Assembly (NCBI GenBank): GCA_902167325.1
Contig: LR632930.1
Coordinates: forward strand, 3,844,001 to 3,908,000
DNA: 64,000 nt
Reading direction: 5' to 3'
Source of the DNA: Chitinophaga pinensis
GTDB lineage: Bacteria; Bacteroidota; Bacteroidia; Chitinophagales; Chitinophagaceae
Each line of letters starts with the position of its first letter. The stretch's first letter is position 1. Both the position numbers and the translations under genes were made by a program. The notes beneath the pieces were generated by a model that saw only the letters and a program-made list of their open reading frames with translations, was not told the DNA's origin and did no database searches. Shown here piece by piece: positions 56,101 to 64,000 of the stretch.

Positions 56101-57162
56101 TTAATTCTTATAGTACATGTGATTTTCCCGGGTAATGATGTCGATAGGCATAAAGTGTTCCTTTTCGACTGCGATGCCCAGCACAAGGTGCTGATATAGC
56201 GTCATTATGCCGCGATAGGCTTGTTCCTGTGGTTTCTGACAGATGAGGAAATCGATCATACCCTTTTGCAGCCAGGCTACGTTTTCGGGGAGGAAATCGT
56301 ACCCCATGAGTAAGATCCCGTTCTTACCCGCTGTTTCCAGGTAACGCGCTATGTTATGTACGCGGGAACTGGTTACGAAGATGGCTTTAATGGCCGGGTC
56401 TGCCGCGAGGGCAGCTGCTACTTTCCTTTCAACGGTATCATCACTGGTTTCGAGGGCATCGGTTTTAACGATACGGGAAGGTTTTTCACCGAAGTACTCC
56501 CTGAAGCCTTCTTCTTTCCGCAGGAGGGGGTGGATGCCTTCTTTCTGTTTCGTCATATTTACAACGAGGATCTTGTCTTTCAGGCCTATGCAATACGACA
56601 TGAGATGAGCAGCGAGGTAACCACTGCGGAATAACTCCGGTCCAACGTAAGAAAGGCTGTCAAGTCCGGGCAGGTCGGAGTTGATGAAAACAAAGGGAAC
56701 GTTCTTTTCCTGCAGCTGTCCGCAGAAGTCGGTGGCTTCCTCAATAAACAGCGGAGCGAGTAACACCCCGTCCACCTCGTTCTTTAGTAATTGCTTAGCG
56801 GCCTTAGGGAAAGAGGAGCGGTCATTGAAGTCGTAAAAATAACGGTGGATGCGCACACCCATCTGCCGGATCTCTTCTTCGGCCTGCAGAACGCCAGCAA
56901 GGAGTATTTCCCAGTATTCCGTTTCAATTGATTTGGCGGGAATGAGGATGGCGAGGTTCAGTACTTTTCGCGAGGCGAGGCGGCTGGCGATGATATTGGG
57001 CTGATAATTCAGTTCCTGAATGATCTTTTCGATCTTTGTGCGTGTTTTAGCAGATACGCCCGGACGGTTATGGATGACCCTGTCTACCGTCGCAATAGAG
57101 ACCTTTGCCCTCCGCGCAATTTCCTTTACGCCATTGGGTTGTTCTGGTTGTTTAGCTTTCAT
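56101..57162 (-). CDS. LacI-family transcriptional regulator of the catabolic locus
   Basis: A 353-residue repressor. The N-terminal HTH reads GVKEIARRAKVSIATVDRVIHNRPGVSAKTRTKIEKI (11-47) with the hinge helix near NIIASRLASRK. A periplasmic-binding-like sugar domain follows (about 68-340), with NMTKQKEGIHPLLRKEEGFREYF and VTSSRVHNIARYLE typical of the LacI/RbsB fold. Its own upstream region carries operator E, and four matching sites sit between the two divergent operons, so it probably represses both arms, itself and GH43 until an inducer sugar binds. Confidence 0.92.
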   Translation of the reverse strand: MKAKQPEQPNGVKEIARRAKVSIATVDRVIHNRPGVSAKTRTKIEKIIQELNYQPNIIASRLASRKVLNLAILIPAKSIETEYWEILLAGVLQAEEEIRQMGVRIHRYFYDFNDRSSFPKAAKQLLKNEVDGVLLAPLFIEEATDFCGQLQEKNVPFVFINSDLPGLDSLSYVGPELFRSGYLAAHLMSYCIGLKDKILVVNMTKQKEGIHPLLRKEEGFREYFGEKPSRIVKTDALETSDDTVERKVAAALAADPAIKAIFVTSSRVHNIARYLETAGKNGILLMGYDFLPENVAWLQKGMIDFLICQKPQEQAYRGIMTLYQHLVLGIAVEKEHFMPIDIITRENHMYYKN

Positions 57163-57174
57163 GAATGCTTTGTG

Positions 57175-57188
57175 CGTGTACGTACCCG
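57175..57188. promoter_or_regulatory. LacI-type operator E between lacI and GH43
   Basis: CGTGTACGTACCCG, identical to operator B, 13 bp upstream of the lacI ATG and 46 bp upstream of the GH43 ATG. It can serve both divergent genes. Confidence 0.74.
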
Positions 57189-57233
57189 AAAGTAGTAAAA
57201 AAGAATTGAACAGGATATTTTATTTTGTGGGTT

Positions 57234-58241
57234 ATGAGACCCATTTTCCTTACCCTGATGCTGTTTCAGGCATTCTTCTCTGCCCACGCACAGGATTCCA
57301 CGTTTACCAATCCGCTCCTGCCTTCCGGAGCCGATCCTTATTCCTGCTACAAAGATGGCTGGTATTATTACACGCATACTACAGCTAATTCCATCGTGCT
57401 TTGGAAGGCCCGCAGCCTCACAGCACTTGCCGCTGCTGAACATGTTACCATTTACAAACCCAAGGGTAACACCGAATGGTCCAAACAGATATGGGCACCG
57501 CAGGTACAGTTCCTCCGCGGGAAATGGTATGCTTATTTCGCAGCTACCGGCGGTAAGAACGAGCAACACCGCATGTACGTCCTTGAAAACCCTTCGCCAG
57601 ACCCTATGACCGGCAGCTGGACCTTCAAAGGCCAGGTAACCGATGCCACCAATAAATGGGCAATAGATGCCGATATCTTCGAATACAAAAAGGAACTGTA
57701 CATGATCTGGTCGGGCTGGGAAGGTGATAAGGATAAGCAGCAGGATATCTATATCGCCAAAATGAAGAACCCCTGGACCATCTCATCCCCACGGGTACGC
57801 CTGTCTGTTCCCGAACATGAATGGGAGAAGAGCGGCCAGAAGGTAACGGTGAATGAAGGTCCGCAGGCCCTGTTCCGTAAGAAAGATCTCATGATTGTAT
57901 ATTCCGCCAGCGGCTGCTGGACGGATCACTACGCCCTCGGCGTGCTCCGCTTTTCCGGCAAAGGGAACATCCTCGACTCCGCGCAATGGACAAAGCATCC
58001 TGAGCCCATATTCAAAACCTCGGTAGCCAATAAGGTTTGGGCACCGGGACATAACTCGTTCTTTAAAAGTCCGGATGGTAAAGAAGACTGGATTCTCTAC
58101 CACGCCAACTCCCAACCCGGCTGGGGCTGTGGCGGCAAGCGCTCTCCCCGTATGCAACGTTTTACCTGGTCTGAAGATGGACTGCCGGTGTTCGGAGAGC
58201 CTGTTGCGGAAGGAACCTTGTTGCAGAAACCCTCAGAATAG
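57234..58241 (+). CDS. exported glycoside hydrolase family 43-like enzyme
   Basis: A 335-residue exported protein with a signal peptide (cleavage near SAHAQ; ATG 57234 preferred over a TTG three codons earlier). The five-bladed propeller pattern carries the GH43 triad: base D34 in SGADPYSCY, pKa-tuning D145 in KWAIDADIF and acid E208 in TVNEGPQ. Family enzymes cut arabinan- or xylan-type linkages and some galactans. It shares operator E with lacI, linking extracellular glycan cutting to the locus. Confidence 0.88.
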   Translation: MRPIFLTLMLFQAFFSAHAQDSTFTNPLLPSGADPYSCYKDGWYYYTHTTANSIVLWKARSLTALAAAEHVTIYKPKGNTEWSKQIWAPQVQFLRGKWYAYFAATGGKNEQHRMYVLENPSPDPMTGSWTFKGQVTDATNKWAIDADIFEYKKELYMIWSGWEGDKDKQQDIYIAKMKNPWTISSPRVRLSVPEHEWEKSGQKVTVNEGPQALFRKKDLMIVYSASGCWTDHYALGVLRFSGKGNILDSAQWTKHPEPIFKTSVANKVWAPGHNSFFKSPDGKEDWILYHANSQPGWGCGGKRSPRMQRFTWSEDGLPVFGEPVAEGTLLQKPSE

Positions 58242-58252
58242 ATTTATATTTG
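58218..58252 (+). promoter_or_regulatory. promoter of the fibre-like protein
   Basis: TTG (58221-58223) is followed after 21 bp by an exact TATATTTG (58245-58252). The predicted start near 58258 gives a leader of about 16 nt. Confidence 0.7.
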
Positions 58253-58274
58253 CACTATTAATTTATCTTTAACT

Positions 58275-59429
58275 ATGAAATTGAAATTTTTGTCCATTGG
58301 ACTCATGTTGACTATTTGCGCAGTCAAGACCCAGGCGCAGGAAGCTTACATTCAGAACAAAATATCGCCGGCACAGAACCCGGGCAACTTCAACATTTAC
58401 GGACATGGCCATGCACTGCGGCTTGTGGCAGTTGATACTTTCAGCAATAATACCGGAGGAAATGTATTGTATGGCTTTAATAAGTTGGATGCCACCTGGA
58501 ATGGTATCCGTTGGGGGATGGGGATTGTAGGGAATGAGACGGGTGTAAATGGTATTGGATCTGATTTTGGAATATGGAGCTATAATAATAATTCAACATG
58601 GAAAAGTACTGGTTTTTACATAAACCGTAATACAGGAAACGTTGGTATTGGGACGATGGCACCAACTAGTAAATTGCATGTGCAGGGAGGTAATCTACAG
58701 GTTTTTAATGACCCCAATCAACTGGCTTATGTTACAATTGGCACTGCGCCAAGCGTTCGCTGGTCTCTGATTCGCAGAGCCTCTAATGACAGTGTTCAGG
58801 GGTATGGCCTCACGGTTTTTGAAGACAATACTGCAGAAATACCAGGCTCCGGAGGGCCTCGAATGCACTTTAGTCCGGGTGGTAATGTTGGAATTGGTTT
58901 AACAACTCCGGAAGCAAGATTGCATATTGCCTATGGGCAACAAACAATTAAACTGGGCGTTGGAACAAACACTTCCGGATATGCATTGGAAATTGGTGCG
59001 AATGACAATGGAGTTAATTTAACCAATAATTCAACGGTCAGGGGCTATAATTTCACGAATGCAAGAGGCCGGCTAATGACAATAGATTCTATTGGAAATG
59101 TTCGGATCGGAGGTCATGGCTACAGCAGTCACAAGCTATCTGTTAACGGCAGCGCAATTTTCACAAAGGCAGTTGTAAAAGCATACGCCAACTGGCCCGA
59201 TTTCGTATTCGAAGACGATTATCGACTGCAACCTATTGAAGAAGTAATGTCTTTTGTAAAAGAGCATAAGCACCTCCCCGGTATCCCTTCTGCGAAAGAG
59301 GTAGCGGAGAAAGGGCAGGACCTCGGGGAGATGAATGCTAAACTCCTGCAGAAAGTGGAAGAGCTGACGCTTTACATTGCGGAGATGAAGAAGGAAATCG
59401 ATGCGCTAAAAGCTGACAGGAAAAAGTAA
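58275..59429 (+). CDS. exported fibre-like surface protein with C-terminal coiled coil
   Basis: A 384-residue exported protein (signal peptide cleavage near KTQAQ). The body contains collar motifs found in tail-fibre and S74-chaperone-type surface proteins of Bacteroidota: NTGNVGIGTMAPTSKLHVQG, GGNVGIGLTTPEARLHIAYG and IGNVRIGGHGYSSHKLSVNG, each about 100 residues apart. The end carries the conserved WPDFVFEDDYRLQPIEEVMSF, HLPGIPSAKEV motif and a coiled coil (LLQKVEELTLYIAEMKKEIDALK) that likely makes a trimer. The catalytic S74 peptidase motif was not seen. Its role may be adhesion or display. Confidence 0.82.
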   Translation: MKLKFLSIGLMLTICAVKTQAQEAYIQNKISPAQNPGNFNIYGHGHALRLVAVDTFSNNTGGNVLYGFNKLDATWNGIRWGMGIVGNETGVNGIGSDFGIWSYNNNSTWKSTGFYINRNTGNVGIGTMAPTSKLHVQGGNLQVFNDPNQLAYVTIGTAPSVRWSLIRRASNDSVQGYGLTVFEDNTAEIPGSGGPRMHFSPGGNVGIGLTTPEARLHIAYGQQTIKLGVGTNTSGYALEIGANDNGVNLTNNSTVRGYNFTNARGRLMTIDSIGNVRIGGHGYSSHKLSVNGSAIFTKAVVKAYANWPDFVFEDDYRLQPIEEVMSFVKEHKHLPGIPSAKEVAEKGQDLGEMNAKLLQKVEELTLYIAEMKKEIDALKADRKK

Positions 59430-59446
59430 CAGCACATTGACCAATA

Positions 59447-59477
59447 AAAAAGCCGGACCACTATGGCCCGGCTTTTT
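59447..59477. terminator. bidirectional terminator
   Basis: A perfect 10-bp stem (AAAAAGCCGG / CCGGCTTTTT) between the convergent fibre-like and SGNH genes, with T-runs on both strands. Confidence 0.88.
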
Positions 59478-59494
59478 CTATTCGCTGAATAGCA

Positions 59495-60169
59495 TTACAT
59501 TCCTGTAATCGCTTTCTTCATCTGCTCTGCCACAAACGCATTGCCCGCCTTGTTCAGGTGTACACGGTCGGTAGTGAGGATGCCTTTTTCGTTGTTGTCT
59601 TTATTGTTGGCAGCTTCATATTCCATGAATGCCTTGCGGAGATCTACCAGTGGTACCTTTTGCTCCAGGCTGATGAAGCGGATGAGGTCGCTGAACTTGT
59701 TAAGGTCTGCATCCTGCTCATTATCTCCGTTCTTCTTTTCACCGATGAGGGAAGGGGTGCAAACGATCACTTTCGCGCCGTTGTCCTGTATCTTCTTGAT
59801 CAGCGCGCGGTAAAACCCGCCGAACTTATCGAAATCGGTACCGGTTTGATGTGTGGTTTTATGCCACACGTCATTGATGCCTACATAGATCACTACCACA
59901 TCGGGCTTCTTTTCCAGTACGTCTTTTTCCATGCGAAGGTAGAGGTCATACACCTTGTTGCCGCCGATCCCTGCGCCGATGAGTTCGTATTGGCCGGCAT
60001 GCGATGCCTCAAGGAGACTGTTCAACTGCGTGATATAACCTTCAGGGCCTACGCCCGCCTGGGTAATGGAATCGCCGAAGAAGATGACTTTTTTCTTCTT
60101 CTTAGCCACGCCGGCCGATAAAAGGGCCACTGCGCCGAGCGCGAAGAGGAGCATGGAGAGTTTTTTCAT
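59495..60169 (-). CDS. exported SGNH/GDSL hydrolase
   Basis: A 224-residue esterase starting at the ATG of MKKLSMLLF; upstream in-frame codons add residues before the signal peptide. The signal peptide ends near AGVA. Catalytic blocks: FFGDSITQ with S34, GAGIGGNKV, YVGINDVWHK and TDRVHLN with the Asp-His pair. Substrate unknown; family members act on acetylated sugars or lipids. Confidence 0.9.
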   Translation of the reverse strand: MKKLSMLLFALGAVALLSAGVAKKKKKVIFFGDSITQAGVGPEGYITQLNSLLEASHAGQYELIGAGIGGNKVYDLYLRMEKDVLEKKPDVVVIYVGINDVWHKTTHQTGTDFDKFGGFYRALIKKIQDNGAKVIVCTPSLIGEKKNGDNEQDADLNKFSDLIRFISLEQKVPLVDLRKAFMEYEAANNKDNNEKGILTTDRVHLNKAGNAFVAEQMKKAITGM

Positions 60170-60238
60170 AATCGCTGATTTTACGCTGATGTTTATTGGA
60201 TGGAACAAAATAAGCAAAAACCAGTTTCCATACCAGTG

Positions 60239-61033
60239 TTAAATGATGGTAGGCAGCAATCCGCCTTCTACACGCAACGCGGCACCATTGGTGGCAGAGG
60301 ATAACGGACTGGCGATATACGCGATCATACTGGCGATCTCCGATACATCCGCGAACCGCTGGATGAGGGAGGTAGGGCGCATGTTTTTAAAGAAATTCTT
60401 TTCCGCTTCTTCGTGCGTTACGCCCTGTTCTGTAGCCAGCTTCCGGAGGAACTCCACCACACCTTCCGATTTGGTAGGACCGGGCATAATGGTATTAACG
60501 GTTACACCGGTGTTCTTCGTTCTTTCCGCCAGTCCACGGCTTACCGCCAGCTGGGCCGTTTTGGTCATGCCGTAATGGATCATTTCACTGGGGATGAGGA
60601 TGGAAGATTCACTGGAGATGAAGATGATACGCCCCCAGTTCTTATCCAGCATTTTCTGGAAGAAATGGCGGGAGAGGCGTACCCCGCTCATCACGTTCAC
60701 TTCAAAGAACCGGTACCAGTCTTCGTCCGGGATATCTTCAAATGCCTTTGGTTCGAAGATGCCGGCGTTGTTGATGAGGATGTCTACTGAGGGAAGTTTT
60801 TCCATCAGTCGTTGTACATCGTCGAGTTTGGAGAAGTCTGCCGCAATGCCGGAAACCGGTGTGTTTGGCACGAGGGATTTCAGTTTCTCTACCGCTTCCT
60901 GCACGCGGGCATCGGTTCTGCCGTTGATGATAACGGAAGCGCCTTCCTGCAGTAGCAGTTTGGCTGCGGCAAACCCAATACCCTGGGTGCTGCCGCTGAT
61001 GAATGCAGTTTTTCCTTTCAATTGTAAATCCAT
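60239..61033 (-). CDS. short-chain dehydrogenase/reductase
   Basis: A 264-residue classical SDR: GSTQGIG cofactor motif (14-20), NNAG (88-91), catalytic Y154-x-x-x-K158 in HYGMTKTA, and PGPTKS after it. ATG 61033 (MDLQLKGK) is preferred over an ATG two codons earlier. It is 12-18 bp downstream of the glycine-tailed membrane protein gene and probably in the same operon. The substrate cannot be read from the sequence. Confidence 0.9.
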   Translation of the reverse strand: MDLQLKGKTAFISGSTQGIGFAAAKLLLQEGASVIINGRTDARVQEAVEKLKSLVPNTPVSGIAADFSKLDDVQRLMEKLPSVDILINNAGIFEPKAFEDIPDEDWYRFFEVNVMSGVRLSRHFFQKMLDKNWGRIIFISSESSILIPSEMIHYGMTKTAQLAVSRGLAERTKNTGVTVNTIMPGPTKSEGVVEFLRKLATEQGVTHEEAEKNFFKNMRPTSLIQRFADVSEIASMIAYIASPLSSATNGAALRVEGGLLPTII

Positions 61034-61050
61034 ATGCACAGTTTTTAAGT

Positions 61051-62202
61051 TTAAAATTCTCCGCTGGCACCGCCTCCACCGCCGGAACCACCTTTGAAGA
61101 TAGTGGGTTCCTGTGGCTGTGCAGTTTGCTGCATCGTTTCTGCGATGATGAGACCTTCCAGCTGTTCTATACCAAAATGCTTCGTATGCATGGCCTGCGT
61201 GGTGAAGCCTTTCTGCGGTGTTTTCAGGTAGCGGTGCGCGGCATACGAAATAGCCACCAGCACAATGCCTCCCAATATCATGGCAGTTTCAATGGGCATT
61301 ACGGAGTGATAGGCCCTTACCGTAAATACCGCTGCGGCAATGAGCAGGAGCCCTGCCGCCAGCGGGATGCGGTCTTTCCTCCGCAGGCCCATCCAGATAT
61401 ACAAGGGCGGCAGGCAGAGTGTTAGTGCCCAGAAGAGCCACGGGAGGGGCGGTTCGCCTTCCATACCGAGCAGTTCATTGCCAAGGCTGTGTACTACATA
61501 GTAATTGCCCGCCATGTAAAATGTGAGAAGTGCGGCAAGGCGGAGAACAGACAAACTGATGTCGTAATGCCGGAACCTCCACTGCGGTTGCATCCTTGTA
61601 GTGGCGAAGTAGGCTGCTGCCGATATGGCCATAATTAGGAAGGGTAAAATGAACTGCGCCCCCGGCAAATACATGATGGAAGCGAAGAGTACAAACAGGA
61701 TACCACATATCCAGGCAGTCAGTGTCATTACAGGTTCTGCCAGACGGATGGAGAACCAGGTAGCAATGATGGTGAGCACGAAGTAAACCCAGTGGGTGGT
61801 GTCGTAGTTTTCGTAAAGCGCGATGATGCCGAAAGCAAGGAAGCAGGCGGAAGACCAGAGCAGTCCTTCATCTACCCCTGAACGGAAGTGCTTATGGCCG
61901 GCCATCCACCCTTCCAGTACACCATAGGTGAGCAGGCCCCAGAAAAGAAGGAACCCTTCCCAGTTGTTCCCGATGCCATCCAGCATGAGCAGGGCTATCA
62001 ATCCCGCTCCGAGTACCACGCAACAAATGGATACGAGGGCAAGGCCAATGCGCACGAAGTTATTGGGGGAGTAAAGCGTAAAAGGATGCGCAGTTTTGAT
62101 CTTTCCCGCAGTTTCCGGGGAGATCATGCCTTCAGCGGCTGCCTCGTCTGCATCCATGCCCATAAGGCGGTTATCGAGTTCCTGCGTATTATAGATCAGC
62201 AT
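61051..62202 (-). CDS. DUF2157-type membrane protein with Gly-rich tail
   Basis: A 383-residue membrane protein with about ten predicted helices after a soluble N-terminus of 45 residues (ELDNRLMGMDADEAAAEGMIS). The tail is glycine-rich (GGSGGGGGASGEF), recalling the tails of TPM-domain proteins. It overlaps the next upstream gene by 14 bp. Function is unknown; both genes of the pair look like the same broad family. Confidence 0.7.
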   Translation of the reverse strand: MLIYNTQELDNRLMGMDADEAAAEGMISPETAGKIKTAHPFTLYSPNNFVRIGLALVSICCVVLGAGLIALLMLDGIGNNWEGFLLFWGLLTYGVLEGWMAGHKHFRSGVDEGLLWSSACFLAFGIIALYENYDTTHWVYFVLTIIATWFSIRLAEPVMTLTAWICGILFVLFASIMYLPGAQFILPFLIMAISAAAYFATTRMQPQWRFRHYDISLSVLRLAALLTFYMAGNYYVVHSLGNELLGMEGEPPLPWLFWALTLCLPPLYIWMGLRRKDRIPLAAGLLLIAAAVFTVRAYHSVMPIETAMILGGIVLVAISYAAHRYLKTPQKGFTTQAMHTKHFGIEQLEGLIIAETMQQTAQPQEPTIFKGGSGGGGGASGEF

Positions 62203-63184
62203 GGGCTTTCAGTTTGCGGTTCAGTCTGATGAGTATCCGTGCCATGAGAATGGAGGAACCGATGAGGTAAATTATAGAGAGGTAGAGTACGCCAGTTTCC
62301 AGCGAATCCCATGCCTGAATGAGCGTGTAGATGACGAGGTAACCTGCGCCGATATAGCCGTACAGTACCGTCATCAGCAGGAAGTAAAACGACCGGATGC
62401 GGACGCCCAGCAGGTAGTAGAATACCAGTCCGGCGATGAGGGCAGGCGTGTAGAGCAGCAGCAGTCCATCTTCGATGATCATGCCCGCCAGCGCGGCGAT
62501 GCAGAACACATGCAGGGCGAAGTTGTAGTAGGTAAATGCGAAGTGCGGCTTCTTCTTTTTGTATTCACTGAAAGCACCGGCAGCAGTGAGCACGAGGCCA
62601 ACGAGCAGGCCGGTATCGATCAGTCTTCTCTCCAGTCCGAAATAATTATCGGAAAGGATGTGCATGGGCGTGATGGAGATACCCAGCCATGCCGCAAAAG
62701 CGGTGATGGCGAGGCTAAGGATGCCAATATGGTCGAAATAATAGGCACAGATAAACAGCACCAACATGGGAATGAAAGCAGCCATGCCATACCGCATGCC
62801 GAACACATTGTATTGTGCCTGCAGGTACCCGATGAAGGAAATGAAGAGCAGGCAGCCCAGCAGAACTACATAATCCCACCAGGGGTTGGGCGATTCAGTT
62901 TTCTGCCAGGAGAAAGGGGGCTTGTGTTTATTGGCGTACCAGAAGCAACCGGCGCAGAGGGCGCCGATGGCAGCAAGGATAGCCTGGTGGCCGATGGTAT
63001 CGATGTTCTTGTATATTAGGGTGCCGAGTCCTCCGCTTAGGAGGAGCACGCCAAGGTAGAGCATCGTTTTCAGCTCCCAGTGGAGGGAAAAGAGCTTACT
63101 GGAAGATTGCGCTTCCAGCCGGAGGCGCTCCGTTTCGCTCAGTATGCCTTCATCGGAAAGCTGCCGGATGAATATTGACCGCAT
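62189..63184 (-). CDS. DUF2157 membrane protein
   Basis: A 331-residue membrane protein. The N-terminal soluble segment QLSDEGILSETERLRLEAQSSSK fits the DUF2157 opening, followed by about nine helices with WWDYVVLLGCLLFISFIGYLQAQYN. The start overlaps nothing upstream; its end overlaps the next gene by 14 bp, so the two are translated from one mRNA and probably act together in the inner membrane. Function is unknown. Confidence 0.75.
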   Translation of the reverse strand: MRSIFIRQLSDEGILSETERLRLEAQSSSKLFSLHWELKTMLYLGVLLLSGGLGTLIYKNIDTIGHQAILAAIGALCAGCFWYANKHKPPFSWQKTESPNPWWDYVVLLGCLLFISFIGYLQAQYNVFGMRYGMAAFIPMLVLFICAYYFDHIGILSLAITAFAAWLGISITPMHILSDNYFGLERRLIDTGLLVGLVLTAAGAFSEYKKKKPHFAFTYYNFALHVFCIAALAGMIIEDGLLLLYTPALIAGLVFYYLLGVRIRSFYFLLMTVLYGYIGAGYLVIYTLIQAWDSLETGVLYLSIIYLIGSSILMARILIRLNRKLKAHADL

Positions 63185-63211
63185 AGGTGGGGTTTGGGTG
63201 GATGATCAGGT

Positions 63212-64000
63212 TTAATATTGCAGGGTGCCGAACACCCCGTTTTTATAGTCTTCCAAAGCCTGCTCTACTTCTTCGGCAGTATTCATGACGAAGTTGTCTT
63301 TCGCGGCAATGGGTTCATGGATAGGTTCACCGGTGAGGAACAGGATGCCGGCATCAGTGTTAGCCGTTACTGTTATTTCATCACCTGTGGCATCGAATAC
63401 ATACAGCTGATGCATGGCGGCAGGGGTGCCGTTCACATTTACTGCTCCGCGGAACACATAGAGCAGTGCGGGGTTGCCGGGTATGGCGGTGAGCGGTACC
63501 GTTTTTCCGGCGGCGATGGTACCTATGATGGCGGTAACGGGTGTGAAGCTTTTCATGGGGCTGTGCTTCCCTTCCAGTTCGCCACTGGCCAGCCGGAGTT
63601 GTACGCCTTCCTGTTCCAGTACGAAGGGGAGCTGTTCAGCGGTAGCGGCCTGGTAGTAGGGAGCATCCCACTTATGGGCTTTGGGCACGTTCAGCCAGAT
63701 CTGGATCAGTTCCCAGGTACCGCCGCGTTCCAGCATGTCTTTGGTGGGGCCTTCACTGTGCAGGAGCCCTTTACCGGCAAACATCCACTGGATGCCGCCG
63801 TCAGAGATGGTACCGGAATGACCGGCATTATCCATATGATACCCTTCGCCTGAGATCATGAAAGTAACGGGAGAAAAGCCTCTGTGCGGATGCGGGTGAA
63901 TGCGCATGGCAGAACCTGCTTCGATGGTTTCGGGTCCTATATGGTGAATAACGATGAACGGATTGGCAAACCGGAAATCCTTATGGGGGAGCGGCTGCAT
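63212..64000 (-). CDS. pirin-family protein (5' end at or beyond window edge)
   Basis: At least 262 residues of a bicupin pirin. The first cupin holds the metal ligands in RIHPHPHRGFSPVTFM and the later EG-type loop SDGGIQWMFAGKGLLHSE; the second cupin follows TPVTAIIGTIAAG. Pirins usually begin a little earlier, and the ATG lies on the last three bases of the window, so the true start may be outside. Some pirins act as quercetinases; here no more can be said. It is 27 bp upstream of the DUF2157 gene. Confidence 0.88.
   Translation of the reverse strand: MQPLPHKDFRFANPFIVIHHIGPETIEAGSAMRIHPHPHRGFSPVTFMISGEGYHMDNAGHSGTISDGGIQWMFAGKGLLHSEGPTKDMLERGGTWELIQIWLNVPKAHKWDAPYYQAATAEQLPFVLEQEGVQLRLASGELEGKHSPMKSFTPVTAIIGTIAAGKTVPLTAIPGNPALLYVFRGAVNVNGTPAAMHQLYVFDATGDEITVTANTDAGILFLTGEPIHEPIAAKDNFVMNTAEEVEQALEDYKNGVFGTLQY

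Noticed and set aside
57206..57227. TTG with TATTTTG as a GH43 promoter
   Set aside because: The -7 element lacks one base of TAnnTTTG and the spacing of 12 bp is too short.
45000..58241. Reading the catabolic locus as a classical SusCD polysaccharide-utilisation locus
   Set aside because: No SusC TonB-dependent transporter or SusD lipoprotein gene is present in the window.

Overview
The window looks like a chromosomal stretch of a member of the Bacteroidota, most likely a Chitinophaga-type member of the Chitinophagaceae (lineage is inferred). The signs are type IX secretion parts (a PorP/SprF protein and a giant protein with a gliding-type C-terminal sorting domain), a TamL/TamB pair, a DUF6089 barrel, a FucP/NagP-type sugar permease, and promoters with the Bacteroidota -7 box TAnnTTTG. 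GC is moderate, with visibly AT-richer stretches around 26.5-29.0 kb and at the left edge.

Layout. 1-0.9 kb: end of an IS3-family insertion sequence and a 55-residue membrane ORF. 1.1-4.5 kb: two secreted proteins sharing a domain, one carrying an SGNH esterase. 4.8-9.3 kb: five uncharacterised genes plus an 11-bp repeat array with inverted copies. 9.5-10.5 kb: a shortened MoeA-like protein behind a leader that can fold. 10.5-20.2 kb: envelope genes (PorP/SprF, TamL, TamB, DUF6089 barrel). 20.5-26.5 kb: housekeeping genes (RF3, TsaD, TrmN6), an orphan FtsX/MacB-type permease and a DUF4197 lipoprotein. 27.0-28.6 kb: an isolated, secreted cGAS/OAS-like nucleotidyltransferase with a ricin-type lectin tail, the most unusual gene here. 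29.0-31.7 kb: tRNA-Leu, a saccharopine-dehydrogenase-like enzyme and an HxlR regulator. 31.9-43.7 kb: a 3,909-residue adhesin with 24 DUF11-type repeats. 45.3-58.2 kb: a catabolic locus of two divergent operons plus a LacI regulator and a GH43 enzyme. 58.3-64 kb: a fibre-like surface protein, an SGNH hydrolase, an SDR, two DUF2157-type membrane proteins and a pirin cut by the window edge.

The catabolic locus reads as one regulon. Four near-identical 14-bp palindromes (type CGGGTACGTACCCG) lie between the divergent operons and a fifth lies between lacI and GH43. The leftward arm is an Nramp-fold transporter, an NAD-binding epimerase-like protein, a DHDPS-family lyase/synthase and an M20 amidohydrolase. 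The rightward arm is two Tat-exported Gfo/Idh/MocA oxidoreductases, a sugar permease, NagA and a NagB-like deaminase. Together they suggest uptake and breakdown of an N-acetylated amino sugar or derivative. Several members lack canonical catalytic or binding residues, so the real substrate may not be plain GlcNAc.

The best candidates for undescribed biology are the exported CD-NTase-lectin fusion, the LacI regulon with its non-canonical Nramp-fold transporter, the 11-bp repeat array, and the MoeA-like gene with its structured leader.
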